A DNA stretch of 64,000 nucleotides from Zea mays (taxonomy: Eukaryota > Streptophyta > Magnoliopsida > Poales > Poaceae). Numbering within the stretch: position 1 is the stretch's first letter; every line of letters starts with the position of its first letter. Shown piece after piece: positions 11,874 to 22,860 of the stretch. The stretch lies in assembly GCF_902167145.1 (NCBI RefSeq), contig NC_050096.1, forward strand, positions 199,036,566-199,100,565, written 5' to 3'. The notes beneath the pieces were generated by a model. The model saw only the letters and a list, made by a program, of their open reading frames with translations, was not told the origin of the DNA and did not search any database. Made by a program: the position numbers and the translations under genes.

Positions 11874-13124
11874 TGAGAGCACCTAGAGGGGGGGGGTGAA
11901 TAGGTGATCCTGTGAAACTTGAAAACTTAAGCACAAAACTTGGTTAATCTTTAGCACAATAATTGCCACGTGGCTAGATAGGAATCCTCAACAAAATACA
12001 ATAACCAACAAAGATCAATCACAGAGATGACACGGTGGTTATCCCGTGGTTCGGCCAAGACCAACGCTTGCCTACTCCACGTTGTGGCGTCCTAACGGAC
12101 GAGGGTTGCAATCAACCCCTCTCAAGCGGTCCAAAGACCCACTTGAATACCATGGTGTTTTGCTTTGCTTATCTTTATCCCACTTGCGAGGAATCTCCAC
12201 AAATTGGAGTCTCTCGCCCTTACACTTAAAGTTCACAAAGAAGCACGGAGTAAGGGAGGGAAGCAACACACACAAATCCACAGCAAAATGCGCACACACA
12301 CGGCCAAGAATCGAGCTCAAAAGACTATCTCAAAGTTCTCACTAGAACGGAGCTCGAATCACTGAGAATGACAAACGAATGCGCAAAGACTGAGTGTGGA
12401 TGATCAAGAATGCTCTAAGGTTGCTTGGTGTGCTCCTCCATGCGCCTAGGGGTCCCTTTTATAGCCCCAAGGCAGCTAGGAGCCGTTGAGAGCAAATTTA
12501 GAAGGCCATCCTTGCCTTCTGTCGTCTGGCGCACCGGACAGTCCGGTGCACACCGGACACTGTCCGGTGCCAGATTTCTTTCCTTAAATGGCGAAGCCGA
12601 CCGTTGGCAGATTTGGAGCCGTTGGCGCACCGGACATGTCCGGTGCACACCGGACAGTCCGGTGCCCCCTTCCGACCGTTGGCTTGGCCACGTGTCCCGC
12701 GCAGATCGCGCGGCCGACCGTTGGCTCGGCCGACCGATGGCTCACCGGACAGTCCGGTGCACACCGGACAGTCCGGTGAATTTTAGCCGTACGCCGTCGG
12801 CGAATTCCCGAGAGCGGCCACTTCGCTCGAGGCAGCCTGGCGCACCGGACACTGTCCGGTGCACCACCGGACAGTCCGGTGCCCCAGACCGAAACAGCCT
12901 TTTGGCTGTACACAGCCAACTCTTCTCGTTTCTTCTTCTTTCTGTTTCTGATACTTAGACAAGTATATTAGTACGCAAAACCAATGTACTAAGACTTAGA
13001 AACATACCTTTTCTCTTGATTTGCACTTTGTCCATCCATGGGCATAGATTCACATTTAAGCACTTGTGTTGGCACTCAATCACCAAAATACTTAGAAATG
13101 GCCCAAGGGCACATTTCCCTTTCA
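11874..13124 (-). repeat. 3' LTR of outer Sirevirus
   Basis: 1251 bp, TG...CA ends, with CTATAAAAG (minus strand) near 12457-12466 as a likely TATA box. It carries eight copies of a CACCGGAC/GTCCGGTG palindrome between 12532 and 12881. Confidence 0.92.
12532..12881. repeat. Cluster of eight CACCGGAC-n-GTCCGGTG palindromes
   Basis: Copies at 12532, 12551, 12628, 12648, 12743, 12762, 12843 and 12865. The 8-bp arms are perfectly complementary and the spacer varies (A, AT or ACT), giving 17, 18 or 19 bp. They mostly occur as pairs 2-3 bp apart. Palindromic LTR cis-regions are a known feature of maize Sireviruses. Equivalent clusters lie at 15343-15814, 23487-23976 and 31236-31585. Confidence 0.9.
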
Positions 13125-13140
13125 ATCTCCCCCTTTTTGG
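13125..13140 (-). other. Polypurine tract of outer Sirevirus
   Basis: On the minus strand this reads CCAAAAAGGGGGAGAT and directly abuts the 3' LTR, the position of the plus-strand DNA priming site. Confidence 0.8.
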
Positions 13141-13220
13141 TGATTTATGCCAACACAACATAAAGCAACTAGAACAAGTGCAATATCACTTCAAATAAAA
13201 ACTCAAATTTATTTTGATTC

Positions 13221-13404
13221 TGATAGTCGCCTAGAGGGGGGGGGGGTGAATAGGGCGAAACTGAAATTTACAAATATAAACACAACTACAAGCTGGGTTA
13301 GCGTTAGAAATAAAGAACGAGTCCGCGAGAGAGGGCGCAAAACAAATCCCAAGCGAATGAACAAGTGAGACACGGAGATTTGTTTTACCGAGGTTCGGTT
13401 CTTG
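13221..13404 (-). repeat. Truncated third LTR (PBS-proximal end only) of inner Sirevirus
   Basis: Matches the first 184 bp (plus-strand sense) of the LTRs at 14718 and 22861, starting TGATAGTCGCC, with a longer G run (10 versus 7). At three early diagnostic positions it agrees with the middle LTR and not the right one. It passes into gag sequence through the shared word TTCTTG at 13399-13404. Confidence 0.9.
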
Positions 13405-14672
13405 TTATCCCTGTCACTGTCACTTGATAATGGACATTTTGCAATAAAGTGACCGGGCTTACCACACTTGTAGCAAACTTTCTTGGAGCGGGACTTGTGG
13501 TCTTTCCCCCTCCTTTGCTTGAGGATTTGGCGGAAGCTCTTGATGACGAGCGCCATTTCCTCATTGTCGAGCTTGGAGGCATCGATTGGTTGTCTACTTG
13601 GTGTAGACTCCTCCTTCCTCTCCTCCGTCGCCTTAAATGCCACCGGTTGTGCTTCGGACGTGGAGGGTTCGTCAAGCTCGTTGATTTTCTTGGAGCCTTT
13701 GATCATGCATTCAAAGCTCACAAAATTCCCGATAACTTCCTCGGGGGTCATTTTAGTATATCTAGGATTACCACGAATTAATTGAACTTGAGTGGGGTTA
13801 AGGAAAATGAGAGATCTTAGAATAACCTTAACCACCTCGTGGTCGTCCCACTTCTTGCTCCCGAGGTTGCGCACTTGGTTTACCAAGGTCTTGAGCCGGT
13901 TGTACATATCTTGTGGCTCTTCTCCTTGGCGAAGTCGAAAGCGACCGAGCTCCCCCTCGATCGTTTCCCTCTTGGTGATTTTTGTTAGTTCATCACCCTC
14001 GTGCGCGGTCTTGAGGAGGTCCCAAATCTCCTTTGCATTCTTCAACCCTTGCACTTTGTTGTATTCCTCCTTGCTTAGAGAGGCGAGGAGTATGGTTGTG
14101 GCTTGGGAGTTGAAGTGCTCGATTTGGGCCACCTCATCCTCATCATAGCCCTCATCCCCTACGGACGGTACCTGCGCACCAAACTCAACAACATCCCATA
14201 TACTTTTGTGGAGCGAGGTTAGATGAAATCGCATTAAATCGCTCCACCTAGCATAATCTTCACCATCAAAAGTTGGTGGTTTGCCTAATGGGACGGAAAG
14301 TAAAGGTGTATGTTTGGAAATGCGAGGGTAACGTAGGGGGATCTTACTATACTTCTTGCGCTCTTGGCGCTTAGAAGTGACGGATGCCGCGTCGGAGCCG
14401 GAGGTAGATGTCGATGAAGTGTCGGTCTCGTAATAGACGACTTTCCTCATCCTCTTGTGTTTGTCCCCACTCCGACGTGGCTTGTGGGAAGAAGATTTCT
14501 CCCTCCTCTCCTTGTGATGAGAAGAAGACTTCTTCTCCTTCCCTTTGTTGGAGGAGCTCTTCTTCTTCTCCTTCCTTTTGATGCGGGACTCTTCCGATGA
14601 AGTGCTCCCGTGGCTTGTAGTGGGCTTTTCGCCGGTCTCCATCTCCTTCTTGGCGTGATCTCCCGACATCAC
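13399..14672 (-). pseudogene. Partial duplicated Sirevirus gag
   Basis: A frame opens at the ATG at 14672 and runs through about 424 gag codons, including the zinc knuckle CYKCGKPGHFIAKC. It then leaves gag at the junction and continues into LTR sequence, ending at 13209. Over the shared part the protein equals the N-terminal part of the gag at 20116-22815; one synonymous base difference was noticed. The C-terminal half of gag is missing. Confidence 0.9.
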
Positions 14673-14699
14673 TTCGAGCGGTTAGGCTCTAATGAAGCA

Positions 14700-14715
14700 C
14701 CGGGCTCTGATACCA
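14700..14715 (-). other. Primer binding site (duplicated copy)
   Basis: On the minus strand TGGTATCAGAGCCCGG, two bases from the LTR edge, complementary in type to initiator methionine tRNA. Its presence shows that the middle LTR is followed by a 5' internal region, as expected of a tandem element. Confidence 0.85.
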
Positions 14716-14717
14716 AT

Positions 14718-16013
14718 TGATAGTCGCCTAGAGGGGGGGTGAATAGGGCGAAACTGAAATTTACAAATATAAACACAACTACAAGCCGGGTTAGCGTTAG
14801 AAATAAAGAACGAGTCCGCGAGAGAGGGCGCAAAACAAATCCCAAGCGAATGAACAAGTGAGACACGGAGATTTGTTTTACCGAGGTTCGGTTCTTGCAA
14901 ACCTACTCCCCGTTGAGGAGGCCACAAAGGCCGGGTCTCTTTCAACCCTTCCCTCTCTCAAATGGTCCCTCGGACCGAGTGAGCTTCTTTTCTCAAATCA
15001 AAGCCGGGAACAAAACTTCCCCGCAAGGGCCACCACACAATTGGTGCCTCTTGCCTTGATTACAATGGAGTTTTGATCACAAGAACAAGTGAGAAAGAAA
15101 GAAAAGAAGCAATCCAAGCGCAAGAGCTCAAAAGAACACGACAAATCTCTCTCGCTAATCACTAAAGCCTTGTGTGGAATTGGAGAGGATTTGATCTCTT
15201 TGTATGTGTCTAGAATTGAATGCTAGAGCTCTTGTAGTAGTTGGGAAGTGGAAAACTTGGATGCAATGAATGGTGGGGTGGTTGGGGTATTTATAGCCCC
15301 AACCACCAAAAGTGGCCGTTGGGAGGCTGTCTGTTCGATGGCGCACCGGACAGTCCGGTGCACACCGGACAGTCCGGTGCCCCCTGCCACGTCATCAATG
15401 CCGTTGGATTCAGACCGTTGGAGCTTCTGACTTGTGGGCCCGCCTTGGTGTCCGGTGCACACCGGACAGGTACTGTTTGCTGTCCGGTGTGCCAGCATGG
15501 GCGATTCTGACTCCTGCGTGCGCTGTGCGCGCATTAAATGCCGCAGCAGGTAGCCGTTGGCGCGAAGTAGCCGTTGCTCTGGAGTCGCACCGGACAGTCC
15601 GGTGAATTATAGTGGACTAGCCGTTGGAGTTTCCCGAAGCTGGCGAGTTCCTGAGGCCGACCTCCCTTGGCGCACCGGACACTGTCCGGTGTACACCGGA
15701 CAGTCCGGTGAATTATAGCCGAGTCGCCCTTGGAAATTCCCGAAGGTGGCAAGTTTGAGTCTGAGTCCCCCTGGTGCACCGGACATGTCCGGTGGCACAC
15801 CGGACAGTCCGGTGCGCCAGGCCAGGGGTGCCTTCGGTTGCCCCTTTGCTCCTTTGTTGAATCCAAACCTTGGTCTTTTTATTGGCTGAGTGTGAACCTT
15901 TTACACCTATATAATCTATACACTTGGGCAAACTAGTTAGTCCAAAGATTTGTGTTGGGCAATTCAACCTCCAAAATTATATAGGAACTAGGTGTAAGCC
16001 TAATTCCCTTTCA
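14718..16013 (-). repeat. Middle full-length LTR of inner Sirevirus
   Basis: 1296 bp, from TGATAGTCGCC to CCCTTTCA. It serves as 3' LTR of the gag-pol unit on its right and as 5' LTR of the truncated unit on its left. A TATA-like CTATAAATA (minus strand) lies at about 15289-15297. A palindrome cluster spans 15343-15814. Confidence 0.92.
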
Positions 16014-16680
16014 ATCTCCCCCTTTTTGGTGATTGATGCCAACACAAACCAAAGCAAATATAGAAGTGCATAATTGAACTAGTTTGCATAATGTAAGTGT
16101 AAAGGTTTCTTGGAATTGAGCCAATATAAATACTTACAAGATATGCATGGATTGTTTCTTTCATTTTTAACATTTTGGACCACTTTTGCACCACATGTTT
16201 TGTTTTTGCAAATTCTTTTGTAAATCCATTTCAAAGATCTTTTGCAAATAGTCAAAGGTAAATGAATAAGAGTTTGCAAAGCATTTTCAAGATTTGAAAT
16301 TTTCTCCCCCTGTTTCAAATGCTTTTCCTTTGACTTAACAAAACTCCCCCTAAATTGAGATCCACCTCTTAGTGTTCAAGAGGGTTTTGATATATCATTT
16401 TTGAAATACTACTTTCTCCCCCTTCTTGAACATAATAGAATACCAATTGAAAATACTCTTTGAAAAACTAAGTTTTTGAAATTGGTGGTGGTGCGGTCCT
16501 TTTGCTTTGGGCTCATACTTTCTCCCCCTTTGGCATGAATCGCCAAAAACGGAATCATTAGAGCCCATTAAGTACTATCTTCCCCTTTGGTCATAATTAA
16601 ATGAGTTAAGATTATACCAAAGACGAAGTCCGGTCCTTTTGCTTTGGGCTCTTACTCTCTCCCCCAAAGACAAGGTCCTT
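16014..16680 (-). other. Polypurine-tract-rich region of inner Sirevirus
   Basis: The true polypurine tract lies at 16014-16029, next to the LTR. At least five more AAGGGGGAGA-like tracts follow (plus strand CTCCCCC near 16303, 16344, 16409, 16524 and 16658). Multiple polypurine tracts upstream of the 3' LTR are a Sirevirus hallmark. No coding sequence. Confidence 0.75.
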
Positions 16681-16856
16681 TTCTTGGAGCGATGGCGAAG
16701 GATGAGTTACGGAGTGGAAGCCTTTGTCTTCGCCGAAGACTCCAATTTCCTTTCAATACACCTATGACTTGGTTTGAAATACACTTGAAAAACACATTAG
16801 TCATAGCATATGAAAGAGATATGATCAAATGTATATAAATGAGCTATGTGTGCAAG

Positions 16857-19800
16857 TTAGCAAAAGAAATTTCTAGAATCAAGAATATTGAGCTCATGCC
16901 TAAGTTTGGTAAAAGATTGTTCATCAAGTGGCTTGGTAAAGATATCGGCTAATTGATCTTTAGTATTAATGTAAGAAATCTCGATATCTCCCTTTTGTTG
17001 GCGATCCCTAAGAAAATGATACCGAATGGCTATGTGCTTAGTGCGACTATGCTCGACGGGATTGTCGGCCATTTTGATTGCACTCTCATTATCACATAGC
17101 AAAGGGACTTTGGTTAATTTGTAACCGTAGTCCCGCAGGGTTTGCCTCATCCAAAGCAATTGCGCGCAACAATGACCTGCAGCAATGTACTCGGCTTCGG
17201 CGGTGGAAAGAGCGACCGAATTTTGCTTCTTTGAAGCCCATGACACCAAGGATCTTCCCAAGAACTGGCAAGTCCCCGATGTGCTCTTCCTATTAATCTT
17301 ACACCCTGCCCAATCGGCATCCGAATAACCAATCAAATCAAAAGTGGATCCCCGAGGGTACCAAAGCCCAAACTTAGGTGTATAAGCCAAATATCTCAAG
17401 ATTCGTTTTACGGCCGTAAGGTGGGATTCCTTAGGGTCGGATTGGAATCTTGCACACATGCAAACGGAAAGCATAATGTCCGGTCGAGATGCACATAAAT
17501 AGAGTAATGATCCTATCATCGACCGGTATACCTTTTGATCCACGGACTTACCTCCCGTGTCGAGGTCGAGATGCCCATTTGTTCCCATGGGTGTTTTGAT
17601 GGGCTTGGCATCCTTCATCCCAAACTTGCTTAGGATGTCTTGAGTGTACTTCGTTTGGCTGATGAAGGTGCCCTCTTGGAGTTGCTTCACTTGAAATCCT
17701 AGAAAATACTTCAACTCCCCCATCATAGACATCTCGAATTTCTGTGTCATGATCCTACTAAATTCTTCACATGTTGATTCGTTAGTAGACCCAAATATAA
17801 TATCATCAACATAAATTTGGCATACGAACAAATCATTTTCAAGAGTTTTAGTGAACAAAGTAGGATCGGCCTTGCCGACTTTGAAGCCATTAGCAATAAG
17901 GAAATCTCTTAGGCATTCATACCATGCTCTTGGGGCTTGCTTGAGCCCATAAAGCGCCTTAGAGAGCCTATAGACATGATTAGGGTACTCACTGTCTTCA
18001 AAGCCGGGAGGTTGCTCAACATAGACCTCTTCCTTGATTGGTCCGTTGAGGAAGGCACTTTTCACGTCCATTTGATAAAGCTTAAAGCCATGGTAAGTAG
18101 CATAGGCCAATAATATGCGAATTGACTCAAGCCTAGCTACGGGTGCATAGGTTTCACCGAAATCCAAACCTTCGACTTGGGAGTATCCCTTGGCCACAAG
18201 TCGAGCTTTGTTCCTTGTCACCACACCATGCTCATCTTGCTTGTTGCGGAAGACCCATTTGGTTCCTACAACATTTTGGTTAGGACGTGGAACCAAATGC
18301 CATACCTCATTTCTCGTGAAGTTGTTGAGCTCCTCTTGCATCGCCACCACCCAATCCGAATCTTGAAGTGCTTCCTCCACCCTGTGGGGCTCAATAGAGG
18401 AAACAAAAGAGTAATGCTCACAAAAATGTGCAACCCGAGATCGAGTAGTTACCCCCTTATGAATGTCGCCGAGGATGGTGTCGACGGGGTGATCTCGTTG
18501 GATTGCCTGGTGGACTCTTGGGTGTGGCGGCCTTGGTTCTTCCTCATCCTCCTTTTCTTGATCATTTGTATCTCCCCCTTGATCATTGCCATTATCTTGA
18601 GGTGGCTCATCTTCTTGATTTTGTCCTTCATCAACTTGAGCCTCATCCTCATTTTGAGTTGGTGGAGATGCTTGCGTGGAAGAGGACGGTTGATCTTGTG
18701 CATTTGGAGGCTCTTCGGATTCCTTAGGACACACATCCCCAATGGACATGTTCCTTAGCGCGATGCACGGAGCCTCTTCATTACCTATCTCATCAAGATC
18801 AACTTGCTCTACTTGAGAGCCGTTAGTTTCATCAAACACAACGTCACATGAGACTTCAACTAGTCCAGTGGACTTGTTAAAGACCCTATATGCCCTTGTG
18901 TTTGAGTCATAACCAAGTAAAAAGCCTTCTACAGTTTTAGGAGCAAATTTAGATTTTCTACCTCTTTTAACAAGAATAAAGCATTTGCTACCAAAAACTC
19001 TAAAGTATGAAATGTTGGGCTTTTTACCGGTTAGGAGTTCATAGGATGTTTTCTTGAGGATTCGGTGAAGATATAACCGGTTGATGGCGTAGCAGGCGGT
19101 GTTGACCGCTTCGGCCCAAAACCGGTCCGGTGTCTTGTACTCATCAAGCATGGTTCTTGCCATGTCCAATAGAGTTCGATTCTTCCTCTCCACTACACCA
19201 TTTTGTTGTGGAGTGTAGGGAGAAGAGAACTCATGCTTGATGCCCTCCTCCTCAAGGAAGCCTTCAATTTGAGAGTTCTTGAACTCCGTCCCGTTGTCGC
19301 TTCTTATTTTCTTGATCCTTAAGCCGAACTCATTTTGAGCCCGTCTCAAGAATCCCTTTAAGGTCTCTTGGGTTTGAGATTTTTCCTGTAAAAAGAATAC
19401 CCAAGTGAAGCGAGAATAATCATCCACTATTACAAGACAATACTTACTCCCGCCGATGCTTATGTAAGCAATCGGGCCGAATAGATCCATGTGGAGTAGC
19501 TCAAGTGGCCTGTCGGTCGTCATGATGTTCTTGTGTGGATGATGGGCTCCAACTTGCTTTCCCGCCTGGCATGCGCTACAAACCCTGTCTTTCTCAAAAT
19601 GAACATTTGTTAATCCTAAAATGTGTTCTCCCTTTAGAAGCTTGTGAAGATTCTTCATCCCAACATGGGCTAGTCGGCGGTGCCAGAGCCAACCCATGTT
19701 AGTCTTAGCAATTAAGCAAGTGTCGAGTTCAGCTCTATCAAAATCTACCAAGTATAGCTGACCCTCTAACACTCCCTTAAATGCTATTGAATCATCACTT

Positions 19801-20102
19801 CTTCTAAAGACAGTGACGCCTACATCAGTGAATAGACAGTTGTAGCCCATTTGACATAATTGGGATACGGAAAGCAAATTGTAATCTAATGAATCAACAA
19901 GAAAAACATTGGAAATAGAATGGTCAGGAGAAATAGCAATTTTACCAAGACCTTTGACCAAACCTTTATTTCCATCCCCGAATGTGATAGCTCGTTGGGG
20001 ATCTTGGTTTTTCTCGTAGGAGGAGAACATTCTTTTCTCCCCGGTCATGTGGTTTGTGCACCCGCTGTCGAGTATCCAACTTGAGCCCCCGGATGCATAA
20101 AC
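16857..20102 (-). CDS. pol: Sirevirus pol (protease-integrase-reverse transcriptase-RNase H), inner element
   Basis: Pol polyprotein of a Ty1/copia element, active in virus-like particles during retrotransposition. The frame is open from 20102, with its first Met at 20048. In order: the protease motif DSGCTNH directly upstream of that Met; the GAG-pre-integrase and integrase zinc region (HRRLAHVG ... CSACQAGK); the integrase core with [14 protein letters not shown] and NGVVERKN; the reverse transcriptase with [10 protein letters not shown] and YVDDIIFG; and RNase H near the C-terminus ([11 protein letters not shown]). No internal stop or frameshift was seen. The frame is +1 relative to gag, and a TAG codon (20103-20105) sits at its upstream edge where the outer element has CAG. 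Confidence 0.92.
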   Translation of the reverse strand, partial: VYASGGSSWILDSGCTNHMTGEKRMFSSYEKNQDPQRAITFGDGNKGLVKGLGKIAISPDHSISNVFLVDSLDYNLLSVSQLCQMGYNCLFTDVGVTVFRRSDDSIAFKGVLEGQLYLVDFDRAELDTCLIAKTNMGWLWHRRLAHVGMKNLHKLLKGEHILGLTNVHFEKDRVCSACQAGKQVGAHHPHKNIMTTDRPLELLHMDLFGPIAYISIGGSKYCLVIVDDYSRFTWVFFLQEKSQTQETLKGFLRRAQNEFGLRIKKIRSDNGTEFKNSQIEGFLEEEGIKHEFSSPYTPQQNGVVERKNRTLLDMARTMLDEYKTPDRFWAEAVNTACYAINRLYLHRILKKTSYELLTGKKPNISYFRVFGSKCFILVKRGRKSKFAPKTVEGFLLGYDSNTRAYRVFNKSTGLVEVSCDVVFDETNGSQVEQVDLDEIGNEEAPCIALRNMSIGDVCPKESEEPPNAQDQPSSSTQASPPTQNEDEAQVDEGQNQEDEPPQDNGNDQGGDTNDQEKEDEEEPRPPHPRVHQAIQRDHPVDTILGDIHKGVTTRSRVAHFCEHYSFVSSIEPHRVEEALQDSDWVVAMQEELNNFTRNEVWHLVPRPNQNVVGTKWVFRNKQDEHGVVTRNKARLVAKGYSQVEGLDFGETYAPVARLESIRILLAYATYHGFKLYQMDVKSAFLNGPIKEEVYVEQPPGFEDSEYPNHVYRLSKALYGLKQAPRAWYECLRDFLIANGFKVGKADPTLFTKTLENDLFVCQIYVDDIIFGSTNESTCEEFSRIMTQKFEMSMMGELKYFLGFQVKQLQEGTFISQTKYTQDILSKFGMKDAKPIKTPMGTNGHLDLDTGGKSVDQKVYRSMIGSLLYLCASRPDIMLSVCMCARFQSDPKESHLTAVKRILRYLAYTPKFGLWYPRGSTFDLIGYSDADWAGCKINRKSTSGTCQFLGRSLVSWASKKQNSVALSTAEAEYIAAGHCCAQLLWMRQTLRDYGYKLTKVPLLCDNESAIKMADNPVEHSRTKHIAIRYHFLRDRQQKGDIEISYINTKDQLADIFTKPLDEQSFTKLRHELNILDSRNFFC

Positions 20103-20115
20103 CTACAAAACAAAT

Positions 20116-22815
20116 TTAGTTCTTGACTTTAGGTACCCAAACTGTTTTGGGTCCTTTGGCATTAGAAACAAGAACTTTGGGTACCCAAACACAAGTTTTT
20201 GACCCCTTGTGTTTGCCCCCAACAAACTTGGCAACGACCTTGCCGGATTTGTTAGTTAAAACATAGGATGCATCAAAAGTCTTAAATGAAATGCTATGTT
20301 CATTTGATGCATTTGGAGTTTTCTTCTTAGGCAACTTAGCACGGGTTGGTTGCCTAGAGCTAGATGTCTCACCCTTATACATAAAAGCATGATTAGGGCC
20401 AGAGTGAGACTTCCTAGAATGAATTTTCCTAATTTTGCTCTCAGGATAGCCGGCAGGGTACAAAATGTAGCCCTCGTTATCCTGAGGCATGGGAGCCTTG
20501 CCCTTAACAAAGTTAGACAAGTTCTTAGGCGGGGCACTAATTTTGACATTGTCTCCCCTTTGGAAGCCAATGCCATCCTTGATGCCCGGGCGTCTCCCAT
20601 TGTAAAGCATGCTACGGGCAAATTTAAATTTCTCATTTTCTAAGTTGTGCTCGGCAATTTTAGCATCTAGTTTTGCTATATGATCATTTTGTTGTTTAAT
20701 TAAAGCCATATGATCATGAATAGCATTAACATCGACATCTCTACATCTAGTGCAAATAGTGGCATGCTCAATGGTAGATGTAGATGGTTTGCAAGAATTA
20801 AGTTCAACAATCTTAGCATGAAGTATATCATTCTTATCTCTAAGATCGGAAATTGTAACTTTGCAAACATCAAAATCTTTAGCCTTAGCAATTAAATTTT
20901 CATTCTCTAATCTAAGGCTAGCAAGAGATACATTCAATTCATCAATCTTAGCAAGCAAATCAACATTATCATCTCTAAGATTGGGAATTGAAACATCACA
21001 AACATGTGAATCAACCTTAGCATTTAAACTAGCATTTTCATTTCTAAGGTTGTCAATAATCTTACGGCAAGTGCTTAGCTCACTAGACAATTTTTCACAT
21101 TTTTCAACCTGTAGAGCATAAGCATTTTTAACCTTAACATGTTTTTTATTTTCCTTGATTAGGAAGTCCTCTTGGGAGTCCAAGAGATCATCCTTCTCAT
21201 GGATGGCACTAATTAGTTCATTTAATTTCTCTTTTTGTTCCATGTTAAGGTTGGCAAAAAGAATGCGTAAGTTATCCTCCTCAGTGCTAGCATCATCCTC
21301 ATCACTAGAGGTTTCATATTTAGTGGAGGATCTTGATTTTACCTTCTTCCTTTTGCCGTCTTTTGCCATGAGGCACTTGTGGCCGACGTTGGGGAAGAGG
21401 AGTCCCTTGGTGACGGCGATGTTGGCGGCGTCCTCGTCGTCGGAGGAGTCGCTAGTGCTTTCGTCGGAGTCCCACTCCCGACAAACATGGGCATCGCCGC
21501 CCTTCTTCTTGTAGTACCTCTTCTTTTCTCTCCTCTTGCCCTTCTTGTTATCCCTGTCACTGTCACTTGATAATGGACATTTTGCAATAAAGTGACCGGG
21601 CTTACCACACTTGTAGCAAACTTTCTTGGAGCGGGACTTGTGGTCTTTCCCCCTCCTTTGCTTGAGGATTTGGCGGAAGCTCTTGATGACGAGCGCCATT
21701 TCCTCATTGTCGAGCTTGGAGGCATCGATTGGTTGTCTACTTGGTGTAGACTCCTCCTTCCTCTCCTCCGTCGCCTTAAATGCCACCGGTTGTGCTTCGG
21801 ACGTGGAGGGTTCGTCAAGCTCGTTGATTTTCTTGGAGCCTTTGATCATGCATTCAAAGCTCACAAAATTCCCGATAACTTCCTCGGGGGTCATTTTAGT
21901 ATATCTAGGATTACCACGAATTAATTGAACTTGAGTGGGGTTAAGGAAAATGAGAGATCTTAGAATAACCTTAACCACCTCGTGGTCGTCCCACTTCTTG
22001 CTCCCGAGGTTGCGCACTTGGTTTACCAAGGTCTTGAGCCGGTTGTACATATCTTGTGGCTCTTCTCCTTGGCGAAGTCGAAAGCGACCGAGCTCCCCCT
22101 CGATCGTTTCCCGCTTGGTGATTTTTGTTAGTTCATCACCCTCGTGCGCGGTCTTGAGGAGGTCCCAAATCTCCTTTGCATTCTTCAACCCTTGCACTTT
22201 GTTGTATTCCTCCTTGCTTAGAGAGGCGAGGAGTATGGTTGTGGCTTGGGAGTTGAAGTGCTCGATTTGGGCCACCTCATCCTCATCATAGCCCTCATCC
22301 CCTACGGACGGTACCTGCGCACCAAACTCAACAACATCCCATATACTTTTGTGGAGCGAGGTTAGATGAAATCGCATTAAATCGCTCCACCTAGCATAAT
22401 CTTCACCATCAAAAGTTGGTGGTTTGCCTAATGGGACGGAAAGTAAAGGTGTATGTTTGGAAATGCGAGGGTAACGTAGGGGGATCTTACTATACTTCTT
22501 GCGCTCTTGGCGCTTAGAAGTGACGGATGCCGCGTCGGAGCCGGAGGTAGATGTCGATGAAGTGTCGGTCTCGTAATAGACGACTTTCCTCATCCTCTTG
22601 TGTTTGTCCCCACTCCGACGTGGCTTGTGGGAAGAAGATTTCTCCCTCCTCTCCTTGTGATGAGAAGAAGACTTCTTCTCCTTCCCTTTGTTGGAGGAGC
22701 TCTTCTTCTTCTCCTTCCTTTTGATGCGGGACTCTTCCGATGAAGTGCTCCCGTGGCTTGTAGTGGGCTTTTCGCCGGTCTCCATCTCCTTCTTGGCGTG
22801 ATCTCCCGACATCAC
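20116..22815 (-). CDS. gag: Sirevirus gag, inner element
   Basis: Capsid/nucleocapsid protein of 899 codons, large for copia Gag but typical of Sireviruses. The N-terminus is Lys/Ser-rich. A retrotransposon gag core of the DUF4219/UBN2 type follows at about residues 130-300. One CCHC zinc knuckle (CYKCGKPGHFIAKC) lies near residue 405. Then comes a basic and acidic region and a long Asn/Leu/Lys-rich predicted coiled coil (about 520-720). The C-terminus ends VWVPKVKN before TAA. No breaks were seen. The ATG at 22815 is the first after the primer site. Confidence 0.92.
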   Translation of the reverse strand: MMSGDHAKKEMETGEKPTTSHGSTSSEESRIKRKEKKKSSSNKGKEKKSSSHHKERREKSSSHKPRRSGDKHKRMRKVVYYETDTSSTSTSGSDAASVTSKRQERKKYSKIPLRYPRISKHTPLLSVPLGKPPTFDGEDYARWSDLMRFHLTSLHKSIWDVVEFGAQVPSVGDEGYDEDEVAQIEHFNSQATTILLASLSKEEYNKVQGLKNAKEIWDLLKTAHEGDELTKITKRETIEGELGRFRLRQGEEPQDMYNRLKTLVNQVRNLGSKKWDDHEVVKVILRSLIFLNPTQVQLIRGNPRYTKMTPEEVIGNFVSFECMIKGSKKINELDEPSTSEAQPVAFKATEERKEESTPSRQPIDASKLDNEEMALVIKSFRQILKQRRGKDHKSRSKKVCYKCGKPGHFIAKCPLSSDSDRDNKKGKRREKKRYYKKKGGDAHVCREWDSDESTSDSSDDEDAANIAVTKGLLFPNVGHKCLMAKDGKRKKVKSRSSTKYETSSDEDDASTEEDNLRILFANLNMEQKEKLNELISAIHEKDDLLDSQEDFLIKENKKHVKVKNAYALQVEKCEKLSSELSTCRKIIDNLRNENASLNAKVDSHVCDVSIPNLRDDNVDLLAKIDELNVSLASLRLENENLIAKAKDFDVCKVTISDLRDKNDILHAKIVELNSCKPSTSTIEHATICTRCRDVDVNAIHDHMALIKQQNDHIAKLDAKIAEHNLENEKFKFARSMLYNGRRPGIKDGIGFQRGDNVKISAPPKNLSNFVKGKAPMPQDNEGYILYPAGYPESKIRKIHSRKSHSGPNHAFMYKGETSSSRQPTRAKLPKKKTPNASNEHSISFKTFDASYVLTNKSGKVVAKFVGGKHKGSKTCVWVPKVLVSNAKGPKTVWVPKVKN

Positions 22816-22842
22816 TTCGAGCGGTTAGGCTCTAATGAAGCA

Positions 22843-22858
22843 CCGGGCTCTGATACCA
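22843..22858 (-). other. Primer binding site of inner Sirevirus
   Basis: On the minus strand TGGTATCAGAGCCCGG, beginning two bases inside the 5' LTR edge. It is complementary in type to initiator methionine tRNA and identical to the copy at 14700-14715. Confidence 0.88.
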
Positions 22859-22860
22859 AT

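Noticed and set aside
12532..12881. CRISPR-like array of short palindromic repeats
   Set aside because: Plant nuclear DNA, repeats within LTRs, irregular spacing, no unique constant-length spacers and no cas genes.
12425..12958. 177-codon plus-strand frame and similar frames in all Sirevirus LTRs
   Set aside because: They translate the CACCGGAC palindromes as repeated RTG(Q/H)SGAH-type peptides inside LTRs. The nearly identical frame at 31129 is only the other LTR.
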